Source: Zonotrichia leucophrys gambelii
Taxonomy: Eukaryota; Chordata; Aves; Passeriformes; Passerellidae
Direction: 5' to 3'
Length of the DNA: 64,000 nt
NCBI RefSeq assembly: GCF_028769735.1
Contig: NW_026992294.1
Coordinates: 120,144 to 184,143 of the forward strand
Of this stretch, positions 41,531 through 52,900 are shown piece after piece. Both the position numbers and the translations under genes were made by a program. Positions within the stretch are counted from its first letter, which is position 1. The number at the start of each line of letters is the position of its first letter. Below the pieces are notes generated by a model. It saw only the letters and a list, made by a program, of their open reading frames with translations. It did not search any database and was not told where the DNA came from.

Positions 41531-41840
41531 AAAAAAGAATGAAGAATGGTGTCACTAAAATACTACTGATGTCTGTCAGGTGTACCTTGAGAGTCAGCCA
41601 GAATCTTTGTCTGCCACAAACACCTCCAGTGTTTCACCAAGGAATTGGTCATCAAAATGTAATGATGGGTTATGATGGATTGCTGAGCTTGTTTTGTAAT
41701 TCTTTGCTAATGATTATGTGCTTTGCTGAGCTTATCCTTTTGTAAATCTTTGCAGCTGCGCATGATATAAATGACACAATTCCATAAGTTGGTGTCTGTG
41801 TCTTTGGTAGTGACCCTGCTCACTGGTGAAACAGGGCCCC

Positions 41841-43539
41841 CTCTTGCCTAAGTGTTCCCTGGGAAGGCAAAAGCCTTCACTCCAAGATTTCCCCCTTCCT
41901 CCCTGTTCCCCCCTTCACACCCTGAGCATGATGTGCTGTGGTCTGGGCTATGCCCGAGGTCAGTTGGGTTCCCCTGTCCTGGCTGTGTCCCCTGCCCAGC
42001 TCCCCCACAGCCCCAGCCCCTCCCCAGCGTGGCTGACGAGGGGCAGGACAGGCCTTGGCTGTGCTGCAGCTCAGCAAGAACAAAACCATCTCTGCGTGCT
42101 CAGCCCTGTGCTCAGCACCCGGCCCAGCAGTGTCTCAGTGCCAGGGGCTGTGCCCTCAGTCCCTGCCAGGGGTTTCCATGGCAACTGCCAGGCCAGGTGA
42201 CCCAGGTGACTCCCCCAGTGCCAGCTGCCATGGAAACAGTGCCCAGCTCTGCCCCTTTCTGTCTGGCTGACCTGGCTTTTGGCCCTGGCAGTGCCGTTGG
42301 CTGCTGGTTCCTGGTGCCTGAGCGGCCAGCGCGGCACAGGGCAGGTGGCCATGGCACAGCCCCCAGCAAGGGATCCCCTCTGGCTCTGGGCACTGACACC
42401 AGCCCTGAGCAAGGGGCCAGTGCAGCTTTCCATGGCCACCAACCATCACAACAGCTCCAGGCATTCGTTGCCATGGCACCAAACCAAGGAACGCGTCCCT
42501 GTGGCCATTGCCATGGCACCTGGTGTCACCAACGAGTGTCACTGCAATTGTACCTGGAACAGCCCTGGCACCGCTTTGTCCCAGGGTCACCATGCCAGCT
42601 GAGGACAGAAAAAGCTGGTGCTCTGCAAGGGCCCTGGGGCAGACGGGAAGGAGCAGCAGAGCAGGGGCTGATCCAACCCCAGTGCACTGGACAGCCCAGG
42701 GCAGCGTCCCAGAGCGTCCTCATGGAGCTGCCAACAACATCCCCCCTTTGCAGCATCCCCCCTGGCCTCTCCCCCAGCTCACACAGGTGCCCCATCCTTG
42801 CAGGCATGGACACGGCAGCACTGGCTCAGCAGCCCCTGTTTGCATTGCACAGAGCAGGGGGAGCACCCCCATGCTGTTGGTGTGGGGACATGAACCTGAG
42901 GGAGCACAAATGCCATCAGCCCCTGGGGCCAGCAAGGGCTGGGGGACACTAGGGAAACCACTCAGCTTTGTCCTGGCCTCTGCAGTCAGTCGGAAAGTTT
43001 GTTCCCATCAGCTGGGAGTTTCCTGTGCCACTGCAGACGCTGTTGCTCAGAGCCAGGGCTGCCTGGCAGCCAGCCCCAAACTGCCCTCACCATTTCCTTG
43101 GCTTCACCTTTGCTTTCTTTCCTCTTCCTGTTACAAATTTCTTCCTACTGCCCACCCCTGTTCCCTCCCCTGCAAACAGCCCATCCCTGTTTGCCCTTTC
43201 CTCTCTGGCCCCACTCCCCATTGCAGTTCCTGACTTGGCCCCATGGGAGCGTCCCTTGGGCAGCAGGATCATCCTGCAAGTGCTGCAGGAATTGTCTACA
43301 GGTTCCTGCAGTGCCTCCTGCTGCTCCCTTGCAATAGGCACCCCAGGCCAGGGGGCACATCTGGGCTGCTGTGTCTGGCTCTGGGGCTCCCTGTTCTGGG
43401 CAGTGAGGAGGAGTTGCAGAGGCTCAGCAGGACTGACAGGATGGGCTTTGGGGCTGGCAGGAGAAGCTGAGGGACCTGGGCTGCTGGAGCTTCTGAAGAG
43501 GAGGCCCAGGGCTCATCCTGCAACTGCTCCAAGGGTGGC
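41841..43539. other. Unassigned GC-rich host DNA with X-box-like sites
   Basis: No gene recognised despite open frames of up to 366 codons in several registers. Within it, GTTTCCATGGCAAC (42172-42185) and GCTGCCATGGAAAC (42224-42237) fit the RFX X-box pattern, and GTTGCCATGGCAC lies at 42467-42479. These are candidate sites only. Confidence 0.35.
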
Positions 43540-44190
43540 TCCAGAGAATCCCAGAATCAGCAAGGGTGGAACAGGCCATGGAGATCATCAAGTCCAGCCT
43601 GTGCCCTGACATCGCCTTGTCTCCCTGAGCTCCTCTTCTCCAGCTGAGCTGTCCACAACCCCCGCTCACTCTCAGCCACTCCTCACAGGACTTGTGTTCC
43701 CGACCCCTCCCCAGCCTTGATGCCCTTCTCTGAACACACTCCAGCCCATCCGTGTCTTTCCTAAATTGAGGGGCCCAGAACTGGACACAGCACTCGAGGT
43801 GCTGCCCAAGCAGTGCTGAGCACAGGGGAATAATCACTGCCCTGGTCCTGCTGGCCACACCATTCCTGATCCAGACCAGAAGCCACTGGTCTTCTTGGCC
43901 ACCTGGGCACACTGCTGGCTCATGTCCAGCCTGCTGTCCACCAGTCCCTGCAGGTTCCTTTCTGCCTGGCTGCTGTCCAGCCACTCTGTGCCCAGCCTGT
44001 AGAGCTGCAGGGGTTGTTGTGGCCAAAGTGCAAGACCTGGCACTTGGACTTGTTAAAACTCACCTTGTTGGATTTGGGCCCTTGATCCAGCCTGTCCAGG
44101 GCCCTGTGCAGAGCCCTCCTACCCTCCTGCAGATCCACACTCACAGCCAGCTTGGTGTCATCTGCAAATTTCGTGATTTTCTATTCTTTT
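43540..44190 (-). mobile_element. CR1 LINE fragment
   Basis: The plus strand reads the reverse complement of the CR1 ORF2 end and 3' end: 'ggcccagaactggacacagcac', 'ctgtccaccagtccctgcagg', 'gttgttgtggccaaagtgcaa', 'ttggtgtcatctgcaaatttc'. On the minus strand the 200-codon open frame here is CR1 reverse-transcriptase C-terminal sequence. Confidence 0.9.
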
Positions 44191-44459
44191 TCACACATGT
44201 GATATACATTTCCCCAAAACCATTAACATATTTCCCCTCCCCTTTACCGATGCATTCTTCTGTCCTGGGGTCTCTCTGCTGGTCCCTGGTGCTCGTGGAC
44301 CCCAGTGTTCCAGTGGGCCTGGCTGAGCCGGCAGGACACTGAGGCTGCTGAACTTCCAGTTCCCCTTCTCACACAATGGGCACTGTGTGGTTTCCACAGG
44401 CCTGGGGTTGTGGAGAACAAGCTCCAGGCGTGAGTTCACCTGGTGGAGACAATTTATCA

Positions 44460-44935
44460 TCTGGTAACATGATGTCACAGAGTGGGCTGTGACATCACTG
44501 AGTGGGTTATGTGAGGTCATTGAGTAGCTATGACATCATAGGTCATCTCTGTGACTTCAGAGATCCAGCTGTGACATCACAGTGCAGACTATGTCATCAC
44601 AGACTCTGATGTGACATCAGAGAGCAGCTCTGTGACATCACAGAGAAAGCTGTGACATCACAGAGCAGGCTGTAACGTCTCAGAGGGGCTGTGTGACATC
44701 CCAGCAGGGCTGTCTCAGGTCACTGGGTTGGTCACTCTGCCCCAGCTCCCCCTCACAGTTTGTCCCAACAAGTCCAATGCTGTTCATGCCCAGCAGGGTC
44801 CCTGTCCCCCGGGATCCCCCCGGCCCACCTGGAGCCAAAGCCTCCACCAAAGGATGTTCCACAGGATCCACCCCAGAGCCTGACAGGGGACAAGGGGCCA
44901 GGGCTGTGTGACCAGGACATCAAGGACGGGGATTA
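44460..44935 (+). repeat. CRE-like octamer repeat element, copy 1
   Basis: A run of about ten GTGACATCACAG-type units spaced about 20-26 bp (44470-44705) is followed by about 230 bp that is homologous, in reverse complement, to 52056-52320: '(g)gtcactctgcc', 'ggatgttccac(a/g)(g)gatc(c/a)accccagag'. It is an interspersed repeat of unknown class. Confidence 0.7.
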
Positions 44936-44949
44936 TCCAGGTCACTGTG

Positions 44950-45180
44950 CCCTGGTTTGGGTTGCCCAGGGCAGGAAAGATGTCTGGCAGCTGGAGCAGG
45001 GTCTGGAAAGGGGCCTCCAAGGTGGTGCTGAAGCCCTTGGGCTGTGAGCAGAGGCTGAGGGAGCTGGGCTGGTCCTGTGGGGAGCAGGGAAGGCTGAGGG
45101 GCTCCTCATGCCAGCCTGGCAGTGCCAGCCAGGAGGGGATGGAGAAGACAGAGCCAGGCTCTTCACAGGGGGCTGGGAGG
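44950..45180 (+). mobile_element. CR1 LINE fragment
   Basis: The sequence 'ctggagcagggtctggaaagg', 'gctgagggagctgggctggtcctg', 'aggctgaggggctcct' is a diverged plus-strand CR1 3' coding segment. Confidence 0.65.
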
Positions 45181-45399
45181 AGACAAAAGCTAATGGGTGG
45201 AAAGGGAAAGAGGGGAGATCAGTCAGGAAAGGAGATGAAATTAATCAGGCTGGTTTCAGCATTTCCTCAGCACCAAACGCAGCCTGACCTCCCTTCTCCA
45301 TCCACCACTGACAGCTGTGCAAATGAGGAACTGTTGAGCTGTTTTGCCCCCACTCCAGGACGAGAATCCTGATACAAGAACTTGTGTTTATATCTATCA

Positions 45400-45695
45400 C
45401 AGAACCACGTTGTGAGCCCTGGGCAAGACCTGGCCCTTGGTCTTGGTTATCCTCATCCAATTGTCCTGGGCCCATGGATGGCTCCAGCCTGGCCAGATCC
45501 CTCTGCAGAGCTTCCTTCCCTCCAGCACAGTCACACTGCCACCCTGCTTGGTGTCACCTGGGAACTGACTGAGGCTGCCCTCTATCCCTCTATCCCATTG
45601 TCCAGACCAGCAATAAAGAGATTTAACTGACCTAGCCCCAGTCTTGAGCCCTGGGGACATCCCTGGATGTGACTCCATTCCTCAGCTGCTCTGAG
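45400..45695 (-). mobile_element. CR1 LINE fragment
   Basis: The plus strand holds 'gccagatccctctgcagagc', 'cttggtgtcacctgggaactg', 'cagcaataaagagatttaac' and 'gagccctggggacatccctgg', the familiar reverse complement of the CR1 3' region. Confidence 0.85.
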
Positions 45696-47084
45696 TCCCA
45701 GGGCTTGGATGGGAGAAATATTGGGGCGGGGGTAGGGACAACATCTGAGTGATTTTTAGCCATGAAGTGTCTTGATTTTCATATCTGTTCAAACTGCATT
45801 AGGAGGTGCTGGGGGTCAATATCAATTGGACATTGCTGATCTCAATCTATGAACAGGAAAACAAAACTGAACAGGACAAAACAATTCTCTCTTAATTGTT
45901 TTCAATACAGTAGATTCACATTGAATAGAGTTGTGAAGGCTGTGTAATTAACCACAGAAGTATTGAAGACTTGAATTATTCCCAAGGGCTTGTCTTGTTT
46001 GGGTGTTTAGAACAAATGTTTATGAGCTTTTCTCACCGAATTCCTGAACTGAAGAGCCCAAGAAAGAAGTGGCTGTGGAGTAATAAAAATCATCAGCAAA
46101 CTCCAAGTGGCTGAGGATCCATCCCCATCAGAGCAGCAATGAACAGAAATGGGCACAGCTTTGTGGCTCTGGCATGGGCCCTGAGCCTGGAGCAGGAGCA
46201 GCTCTTGAGGGCCCAAGGCCACGGCTCTTGTGCTGCCCTGGGCAGATGGGATGGCAGCAGGGGCTGCAGAGCTCTCAGCACCTCAGCCCGAGGGGAGCAG
46301 GGCAGCCAGGGAGCCTCCTTTGGCCTTGGCCAAGCACCTTCCCCCATGGCTGGGGCTGAGTCCTGTGGCAGCTGCAGCTGCTGCTGTGCCCTTGCCAGGG
46401 GCTGAGGCCGTGGGGCAGTGCCCAGAGCAGCCTGGCCTGAGCAGAGCTGTGGGGCCAGAGCCGGCTGGGCTGGGCTGGGGAGAGGCCCTTGGTGCTGCCC
46501 AGAGCTCAGGGCAGCTGGCAAAGCTTGCAGGGAGCTGGGCTGGGCTCAGAGAGCCTGGCCCAGAAACCATCAGTGTCCAACTCAGCCTGGCTGAGTGTGC
46601 AGGGGCAGGACTCAGGCCAGGCCTTGTGGGGCAGGGCCAAGCCTGTGCAAGGCATTGAAAACAGGCAAGTGGCCCAGAGAGGAGGCTGCTCTGTGCCCTT
46701 GGTGGCATGGACAGAGCAGGGAGGGGGCCCAGGATATTTGTCAGTGCCAGCCTGTTTTCAGTTCTTGGCAGCCCTGTCTGCTGAACCCAGCTTTGGCCTG
46801 GGCTGAGTTTGGCTGTGGCCCAGCTCCAACCTCCTGCAGGGCTCAGGGCCTGTTCCTGGCCATGGCCAGCCCTGGCTGGCGTCTCTGCTGGCCCAGAGGC
46901 TGGCAGAGTCCGGGGCAGGGCTGTCTGTGCAGCTCAACAGGTGCCACGGGCTCTGCAGGAGCTGGCAGAGGCTGCCCAGCAGGGAGGCCATGGGGCACAG
47001 AGCCCCAAGGCTGCTGTGGGCACCACGGCACAGGGGTCGTTCCCAGCCACAATGCTCCTGGCCTGGGCTGGGCCTGCACAGGGG
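45696..47084. other. Unassigned host DNA
   Basis: AT-rich to about 46080, then GC-rich to 47084 with overlapping open frames on both strands (60-180 codons). No domain, splice pair or repeat family could be recognised. Confidence 0.3.
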
Positions 47085-47090
47085 CTGGGC

Positions 47091-47784
47091 TACGGCGAGG
47101 GTGTATCTGGCCTGGGTGGTCAGGGTCCAGCTAGCAGAAGGCAGGCCGGCACCCTGCTGCAATCCAAAGCGAGCACCCCTCGGCGTCTGAGGGCCTTGGG
47201 CTGTGCTCACCTACAGACCGATCTCACCGCCAATGTGACTGTGAATAAGGAGCTGGACTCTCGTTGGGGTTAAGTCCGGTTTAAAGAACAACCCAAGACA
47301 GCATCCAGGAAAAAACCCCAGGGAGAGACCCAGAAATGGGGGTGAAACAAGGTTATAAAGGGGGTGGGTGCACAAAGGAGGGGTTTACACAGAACCAATC
47401 AGGAAGGGTGGAGGGATGAACTTAACATAACTGACATAAAGGGAAATCCAATGAATACAAAGTAAAGGAGGGGCCCTGGGACCACAGCCAACCACAACCC
47501 CCAGCGAGAAGAAGATACTGGAAAGTTGGGAGGAGTGGGGGGTGATTGACTGGGCCCAGGGAGGAGAGAAAGTTTACTTATAAGGGGGTAAGGGGGAGGA
47601 GAAATTATATAACTTGGGTAACAGACACAACTAAGGAAAGGGGTAACCATAGTAACATAACTGACGTAGGAGCTAATGGCAGGAAAACTGGGGAGGGCAG
47701 AACCATTACATTGGACTGGGGGGGGGGGGGACAATATATAGAATGGGGAAATAATACAAGAAACTTAACAAACACACTACAACA
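47091..47784 (-). mobile_element. Solo LTR of the ERV-D family
   Basis: It is bounded by the 6-bp duplication ctgggc (47085-47090 and 47785-47790). On the minus strand it starts TGTTGTAGTGTG, like the ERV-D LTR (TGCTGTGGTGTG). Shared blocks include 'gtgattgactgggcccaggga', 'gtaaccatagtaac' and 'cccctcggcgtct'. The outer TG is mutated to TA on the plus strand and the poly(A) signal has decayed. It arose by recombination between the two LTRs of an older provirus. Confidence 0.88.
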
Positions 47785-47790
47785 CTGGGC

Positions 47791-48829
47791 CACCATGGCT
47801 GGGCCAGCACAGAGCACAGGGCCCAAAGGGGCCATGGAGCCGCTGCTGGAGCTGACAGCAAGGCCAGGCACACACAAGCAATTGCTGAGCATGGCCTGCG
47901 TTGGCCAGGCCTGACTGTGCCAAAGGCAGAGCTCAGCTGCCCTTGGGGGCTGCAGGAACACTCCAGAGCCCAAAGAGCCTCCATGGCTGTACTGGAGACC
48001 AAGGCTGCAGGAGGGAAATGCAGGGATGCTGAGGGATGGGACGGGATGGAATTCCAGCTGAATCATCAGCTTGCAAGGGGCCCATCTTAGCTTGGCACCT
48101 CAGGTTACTGCCCTACAAGTAGAACTGCCTGGATGAAGAGAACATCAGAACTGATGTCTGCCTGGAAATGAGCACAGGTTTTGTTACCTGTTGTGTCCTC
48201 TGAGTTGGATGTACTGCAGAAATACCAACAAGACATATTCAGGAGCTCAAAACAACCAAACAGCCTTTACTGGGAACTTTAGAAAATCTGAGAATGTTTG
48301 GCAAATGGTTTAAAAGGACAGTCAATCAACAAAACACACTTCTCAAAGCATTAACTTGGACCATTCAACTTCAGAAAGTCTAAGCCCATTCAATTTCATG
48401 TTAATAAAAATTTGCAAGGGGAAAGAAATAGAAGTAGACACAGAAAGAGAGAAAGAAAAATAAGATATAGAGAAACACCCACGCCCAGATTCCAGTGTTG
48501 TTCAGATGGAAATTCCATGAGGAGGTAGGGTCAAAATGTGTGCTTGCCTTGTGGTCAGCCATAAATACTCCTTGGTCTTCCTGGGCCCTTCCCCCAGGTG
48601 GGCCTTGGGCTCATTTGGTCCCTCAGGAGCTGGGCTGGGGCTGCAGAGGTGGCTGTGGTGCATTGCCTGTGCTGTGCCAGGGACTGGCAGCTGCTGCTGG
48701 GCTGGGATAGAGGCTCTGGAGAGATTGGTGTTCCAGGGCAGGGCAAGGCTGGGGTTCCAGGGCAGGGCAAGGCTGGACCTGCCCCTTCTCTCCCCACACA
48801 TGAAATTATTCAAGCCAACAATTTCCTCC
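47791..48829. other. Unassigned DNA with a short tandem duplication
   Basis: No gene recognised. A 27-bp unit (ggggttccagggcagggcaaggct type) is duplicated at about 48730-48776. An AT-rich part spans 48100-48490. Confidence 0.3.
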
Positions 48830-49195
48830 AGTTTGTCACAATAGGCAGTGTTGGAGATGGAACCCAAATTTGACCATGGGCTCCTGGAGGAGAAGGACAG
48901 TTCTTTTCCATAGGAAGGAAAGAACGGAGCCTTCCCCAGGGTTTTGGGGCCAGATGAAAGGTGACCCTTGTGAAACCACTGCCAGACAGATTTGTCCAGG
49001 CAATATTGTTTGGGAACAATGCCTGGATATAAGGAAATTTGGAGGTGAAATCCCAGTTCTGGCCATGGGCGTCTGGAGCAGAAGGAGAGTTCTTTCCCAT
49101 AGGAAGGAAAGTACAGAGCCCCAGTGTTTCAGCAGCAGATGAGAAGAGACCCTCAACATGCCTAGGTCAGCTGGATCAGTCAGTTGGCCCACGGA
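48830..49195. repeat. About 187-bp satellite, two units
   Basis: Units share 'ttcttttccataggaaggaaag' (near 48900 and 49090), 'ccatgggc(t/g)(c/t)ctgga', 'gccag(a/c)cag' and 'tggatataaggaaatttggagg'. The same repeat flanks ERV-D at 54225-54879 and 63718-64000. Confidence 0.8.
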
Positions 49196-49235
49196 AGGCC
49201 AAACCAGCCCGACCTATTCTGTGTTCCCTTGGTTT

Positions 49236-50130
49236 TGTGGTGCCCTGATGTGTCACAAGGGTGTCTTGGTTCCATGGGGTCCCACAGTGTCACAATGGCC
49301 CCCAGGTTCCTGAAGGTCCCACAGTGTCACAATGGTCCCAACGATTCCATGAGGCCTTGCAGTGTCACAATGGTCTCTGTGGTTCCACAGGCCCCACAAT
49401 GTCACGTCACTCCTCTGTTCCATGAGCCCTGCACTGTCACAGTGGACCTTTGGACCATGGCGGTTTGTGGTGTCACAATGGTCTCCTTTGGCGCCACAGT
49501 GTCACAATGGACCATTGATGACAGGAGATGACTCTGTGTCACCCTGGAGCTTTGGTTCCATGCAGCCCTGCAGTGTCACAGTAGTCCTGCTTTGTTTCTT
49601 AGTGTCACAATGGACCACTGAGGACAGAAGGCCTCGCAATGTCACAAAGGCCCCTTGGTTCCATGAGGTCCCACAGTGTCACAATGGTCTCCTTGGTTCC
49701 ATGGTGCCCCACAGTGTCACAATGGTCCCCATGATTCCATGAGTCCCCTCAGTGTCACAATGGCTCCCTGGTTCCTTGAGTGTCTGAAGTGAATTAATGG
49801 TCTTTCCATGGTTCCATGAGGCCTTGCAATGGCACACTGGACCTTTGGTTCCATGGAATCTCACAGTGTCACAATGGCCCCTTGGTTCCATGACACTCCA
49901 AAGTGCCATAATGGTCTCCAGGACTCCATGAGGCCCGGCAATGTCACAAGGGCCCCTTGGTATGATGAGGCCTTTCAGTGTCACAATGACCCCTACATTC
50001 CATGGAGTCACACAGCATAAGTACAGTCCCCTTGGTTCCATGAGGCCCAGCAATGTCACAGCGCTCTCCATGATTCCATGAGTCACATTGGTCCCTTGGT
50101 CTCACAGGGCCCCACAGTGTCACAATGGTC
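49236..50130. repeat. About 38-bp minisatellite, roughly 20 or more copies
   Basis: Each unit has gtgtcacaatgg followed by a variable part and ttccatgaggcccc(a)ca. Spacing between successive gtgtcacaatgg motifs is mostly 37-39 bp, with some irregular units. The open frames here (SVTMVP, QCHNG peptides) are a result of the period. Confidence 0.88.
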
Positions 50131-50634
50131 CCTTGGTTCCATGGGCCCTGTGCTGCTGCATTCTCCCCTGCCCTTCTCAGACCGCCCTGCCAGCTGAGAA
50201 ATGCTCCTTGGGCCTCAGCCTTGGCCAACAGCCCCTGGGCTCAGCTTCTCTGCAGCTCATCACAAACACTGTCTGCTCCAGGCCCTGCTGCTGCCCAACC
50301 AGCTCCTGCTTTCTGTAGGAGCAGCCCTGGGAACTGTTTTTGTTCCCTCAGTGGCACAACATCCCTGTTCTCACACTGCCAAAGAAAGCTGTTGATGCCA
50401 AGTGTGGCCAGGATGAACCATTGCTGGGACTGAAGCCCCTCTCTTGGGGCCCTGCAAACAGCACTCCAAAAGGAGCCCTTGGAGCTCTCCTGGGCCAGCG
50501 ACTCCCTCTGAGTGGGGCCTCTCTCAGCCGGGAACTCTCCTGCTTGCTGCACTCGGGGATCCTGAACAACGATGGAGCCTGGGCCGATCCCCCCACTCCT
50601 CCAGGCTCGGCCCTTTGCCCTTTGCTGGGGAGAT
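50131..50634. other. Unassigned host DNA
   Basis: GC-rich single-copy-looking sequence between the minisatellite and a solo LTR. No gene supported. Confidence 0.3.
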
Positions 50635-50640
50635 GCCAAA

Positions 50641-51371
50641 TGTAGGAGTGACGGGGGTCACGCACGGTAGGGACGGATGGAGATGAGATCTCTTTGAAGC
50701 CAAGTCATATGACTTGTAGTTTATTACAAAGGGCGTGGGTGCAGGGCCCGTTGCGAGCTGCCAGCCGCAGCTCGGAGCAGGGCCAAGAGAAGAGAGGCCT
50801 AAAGTGTAAGAGAGTCAACGGCAAAGGTTTAAGAGTGGAGAGCATGTAGAAAGGAGGAGGTGAAGAAGTGCAGAGGGAAGACAAAGAGACAAAGAAAGAA
50901 AAGGGAGCCAAGAGGAGCGCGAGAGTGAGCAAAGAGATAAGGGAGAAGAGAGATAAGAAAGCGCCAAAAGAGAGCGAAAAGAGAGCGAAGTTTCCGTTAC
51001 AATACAATAAATCATCCTCAGTGTTGAATATGCAGATTCTCATTAACCAATCTACTACAGCATGCATATCTTACAATGTTTCCACACAACCTATAAGAAT
51101 CACTACATTACCATACTATGTTTACGTGTTAAACCCTAAATCTTATTCTTTGGGTCCCATCTGCCAAGCTGCAAGGCCTGCTCTGACTCTTAGGCCTGCC
51201 TGCTTGCAGAGGGAATTGTTTCCTCCAGGGGGGATTACATTCAACTGGTCACAAAACTAAGGTATCTCAAAGGTTGCTTTCATTTCAATCTCACTTCTAG
51301 TTTCTATATTCTCAAAATCTTTTGCCAGGCAGTCATATTTAAAAGGCTTTCTTGTTTCATCCTCCCCAACA
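50641..51371 (-). mobile_element. Solo LTR, 731 bp
   Basis: It is flanked by the 6-bp duplication gccaaa (50635-50640 and 51372-51377). The ends are TG...CA (plus strand tgtaggagtg to ccccaaca). A poly(A) signal in minus orientation (plus tttatt, near 50720) follows the expected U5 spacing. It includes a purine-rich tract (50850-50990). The family differs from the ERV-A to -D LTRs. Confidence 0.85.
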
Positions 51372-51377
51372 GCCAAA

Positions 51378-52055
51378 GGAACCACAGGGAGCATTTCCTG
51401 CCCTCAGAGAAATTTCTCACAGGTGCCTTGCACTGACTCTTGGTGTCTGTGTGCACACAGGAGTGCCTGTGCTGGGGAAATGTGGCAGAAATGCTGCTCT
51501 CTGAGGGGTTGGAGTGCCTTGGATAGCTGAGTTAGTCAGGCCTGTAAGTGAGGTTCAATCATGAAGTCTAAGTGAATTGAAATTCTGCTAAGAGTTTTTC
51601 TTTGGCTAAATTGTTATGTTTAATAGAAGTTATAAGCTAATTTAAAATTTTGAAGGGTTATTTTTCTATTAAATTGCAAAGTCATAGGTTATAAGTTCTG
51701 TTAAATTCGGCTACACTCTGTTCTTTTGCTAAATTGTGAAGTTAAAAGTATCAGTTAAGGTTCAGTCCTGTCAAGTTTGAGCTCTGTTAAGCTTTTAGGC
51801 TATATTCCTTTTATCCTTGCCCTCTCTGTCCTTGAGTCACACACACACAGAGGAACAGTTCTCAGTTCATTTCTGATTTGATTGTCTGGATTTTGTTTGG
51901 TGTTGTTGTTGCTTTGTTTCCTTGGTTTGCCTGAACTGTCCAGTCAGCAGCAGAGTGACTCTTGCCAAGGAACTTTGTGCTGCTGTCCCTTAATATTAAA
52001 TCTAGTTTTTGCTGATCCCTTGCTGGGGATTCTTTCAGCACTCTCAAACCCTCGT
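51378..52055. other. Unassigned AT-rich DNA
   Basis: It has repeated gttaaa/ttaagct-like phrases between 51560 and 51800 but no clear unit. No gene. The end may belong to the repeat element that follows. Confidence 0.3.
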
Positions 52056-52900
52056 TCATAACAGGGTGAAGGAGCCCTGGCTCAGGCTCTGACCCTGGGG
52101 GACACAGGGACGCAGCCAAGGAGTCCCTGTCCCCCTGTGCCACCCCCAGGGCCCCTGGCCCCGTCCCCATGTCAAGCTCTGGGGTTGATCTCGTGGAACA
52201 TCCTCTGGGGGAGGCTGCGGGGCCAGGGGCGGGGGGACCCGAGGGGACAGGGGACCCCACTGTGCACGAGCAGGGTTGGACTGCTCTGGGGGGAGCTGTG
52301 AGGGGGGCCGAGGCAGAGTGACCTCTCCAGTGACCTCACACAGCCCCTGTGATGTCACACAGCTCCTGAGATGTCACACAACCACCTCTGATGTCACACA
52401 GCCACCTCTGATGTTACATAGCCACTTCTGATGTCACACAGCCCCTGTGATGCCACACAGCCCCTGTGATGTCACAGAGTATATGTGATGTCACAGGCTA
52501 TCTGTGATGTCACAATGCCTCCTATGATGTCACACAACCACTCTGTTATGTCACACAGCCTCCATATTATGTCATTCAGCTGCTGTGTGATGTCACAGAG
52601 CAGCTTTGTGATGTCAGTCACCTTGTAATGCCATAGCCATGTCTGTGATGCGACAGCCTTCTCTGTGACATCACACAGCTGTTCTGTGATATCATACTCT
52701 ATGTCACAGTCCACATTGTGATGTCACAGAGCCGCCTTCTATGATGTCACAGCTAGTTCTGTGATGTCACACAGTCCCCTCTATGATGCTCTATCTGCTC
52801 AGTGATCTCACACAAAAAAACTCTGTGATGTCATAGCCCAATCTGTGACCTCACACAGCACACTCTGTGCTGTCACACAGCCCCTTGCTGACATCCCAGC
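52056..52900 (-). repeat. CRE-like octamer repeat element, copy 2 (inverted relative to copy 1)
   Basis: About 230 bp homologous to copy 1 in reverse complement, then about 20 or more units of TGATGTCACA(CAGCC) spaced about 20-27 bp from 52350 to 52890. The array is longer than in copy 1. Confidence 0.75.

Larger units (their letters stand above)
39430..41840 (+). mobile_element. Old, decayed ERV with LTR remnants, dUTPase and integrase pieces
   Basis: Two related LTR-like blocks enclose it: about 39490-39647 and about 41655-41829. Both have tgctgagct, ccttttgt, tctttg, and end '(c)tgtgtctttggt...ctggtaaaaca' or a close form. Between them, on the plus strand with many breaks, lie a coiled-coil-like gag-type segment (about 39790-40060), an integrase piece AAGLVERVKGLLKEQL (about 40424-40470), a dUTPase (40735-41060) and an integrase C-terminal-like piece (about 41324-41500). 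The element is much older than ERV-A to -D. Confidence 0.6.

Noticed and set aside
41852..42952. 366-codon plus-strand frame
   Set aside because: GC-rich, overlaps other long frames, no recognisable motif, low-complexity composition.
49236..50130. CRISPR-like array
   Set aside because: Units are diverged tandem repeats without unique spacers of fixed length, and the genome is a bird's.
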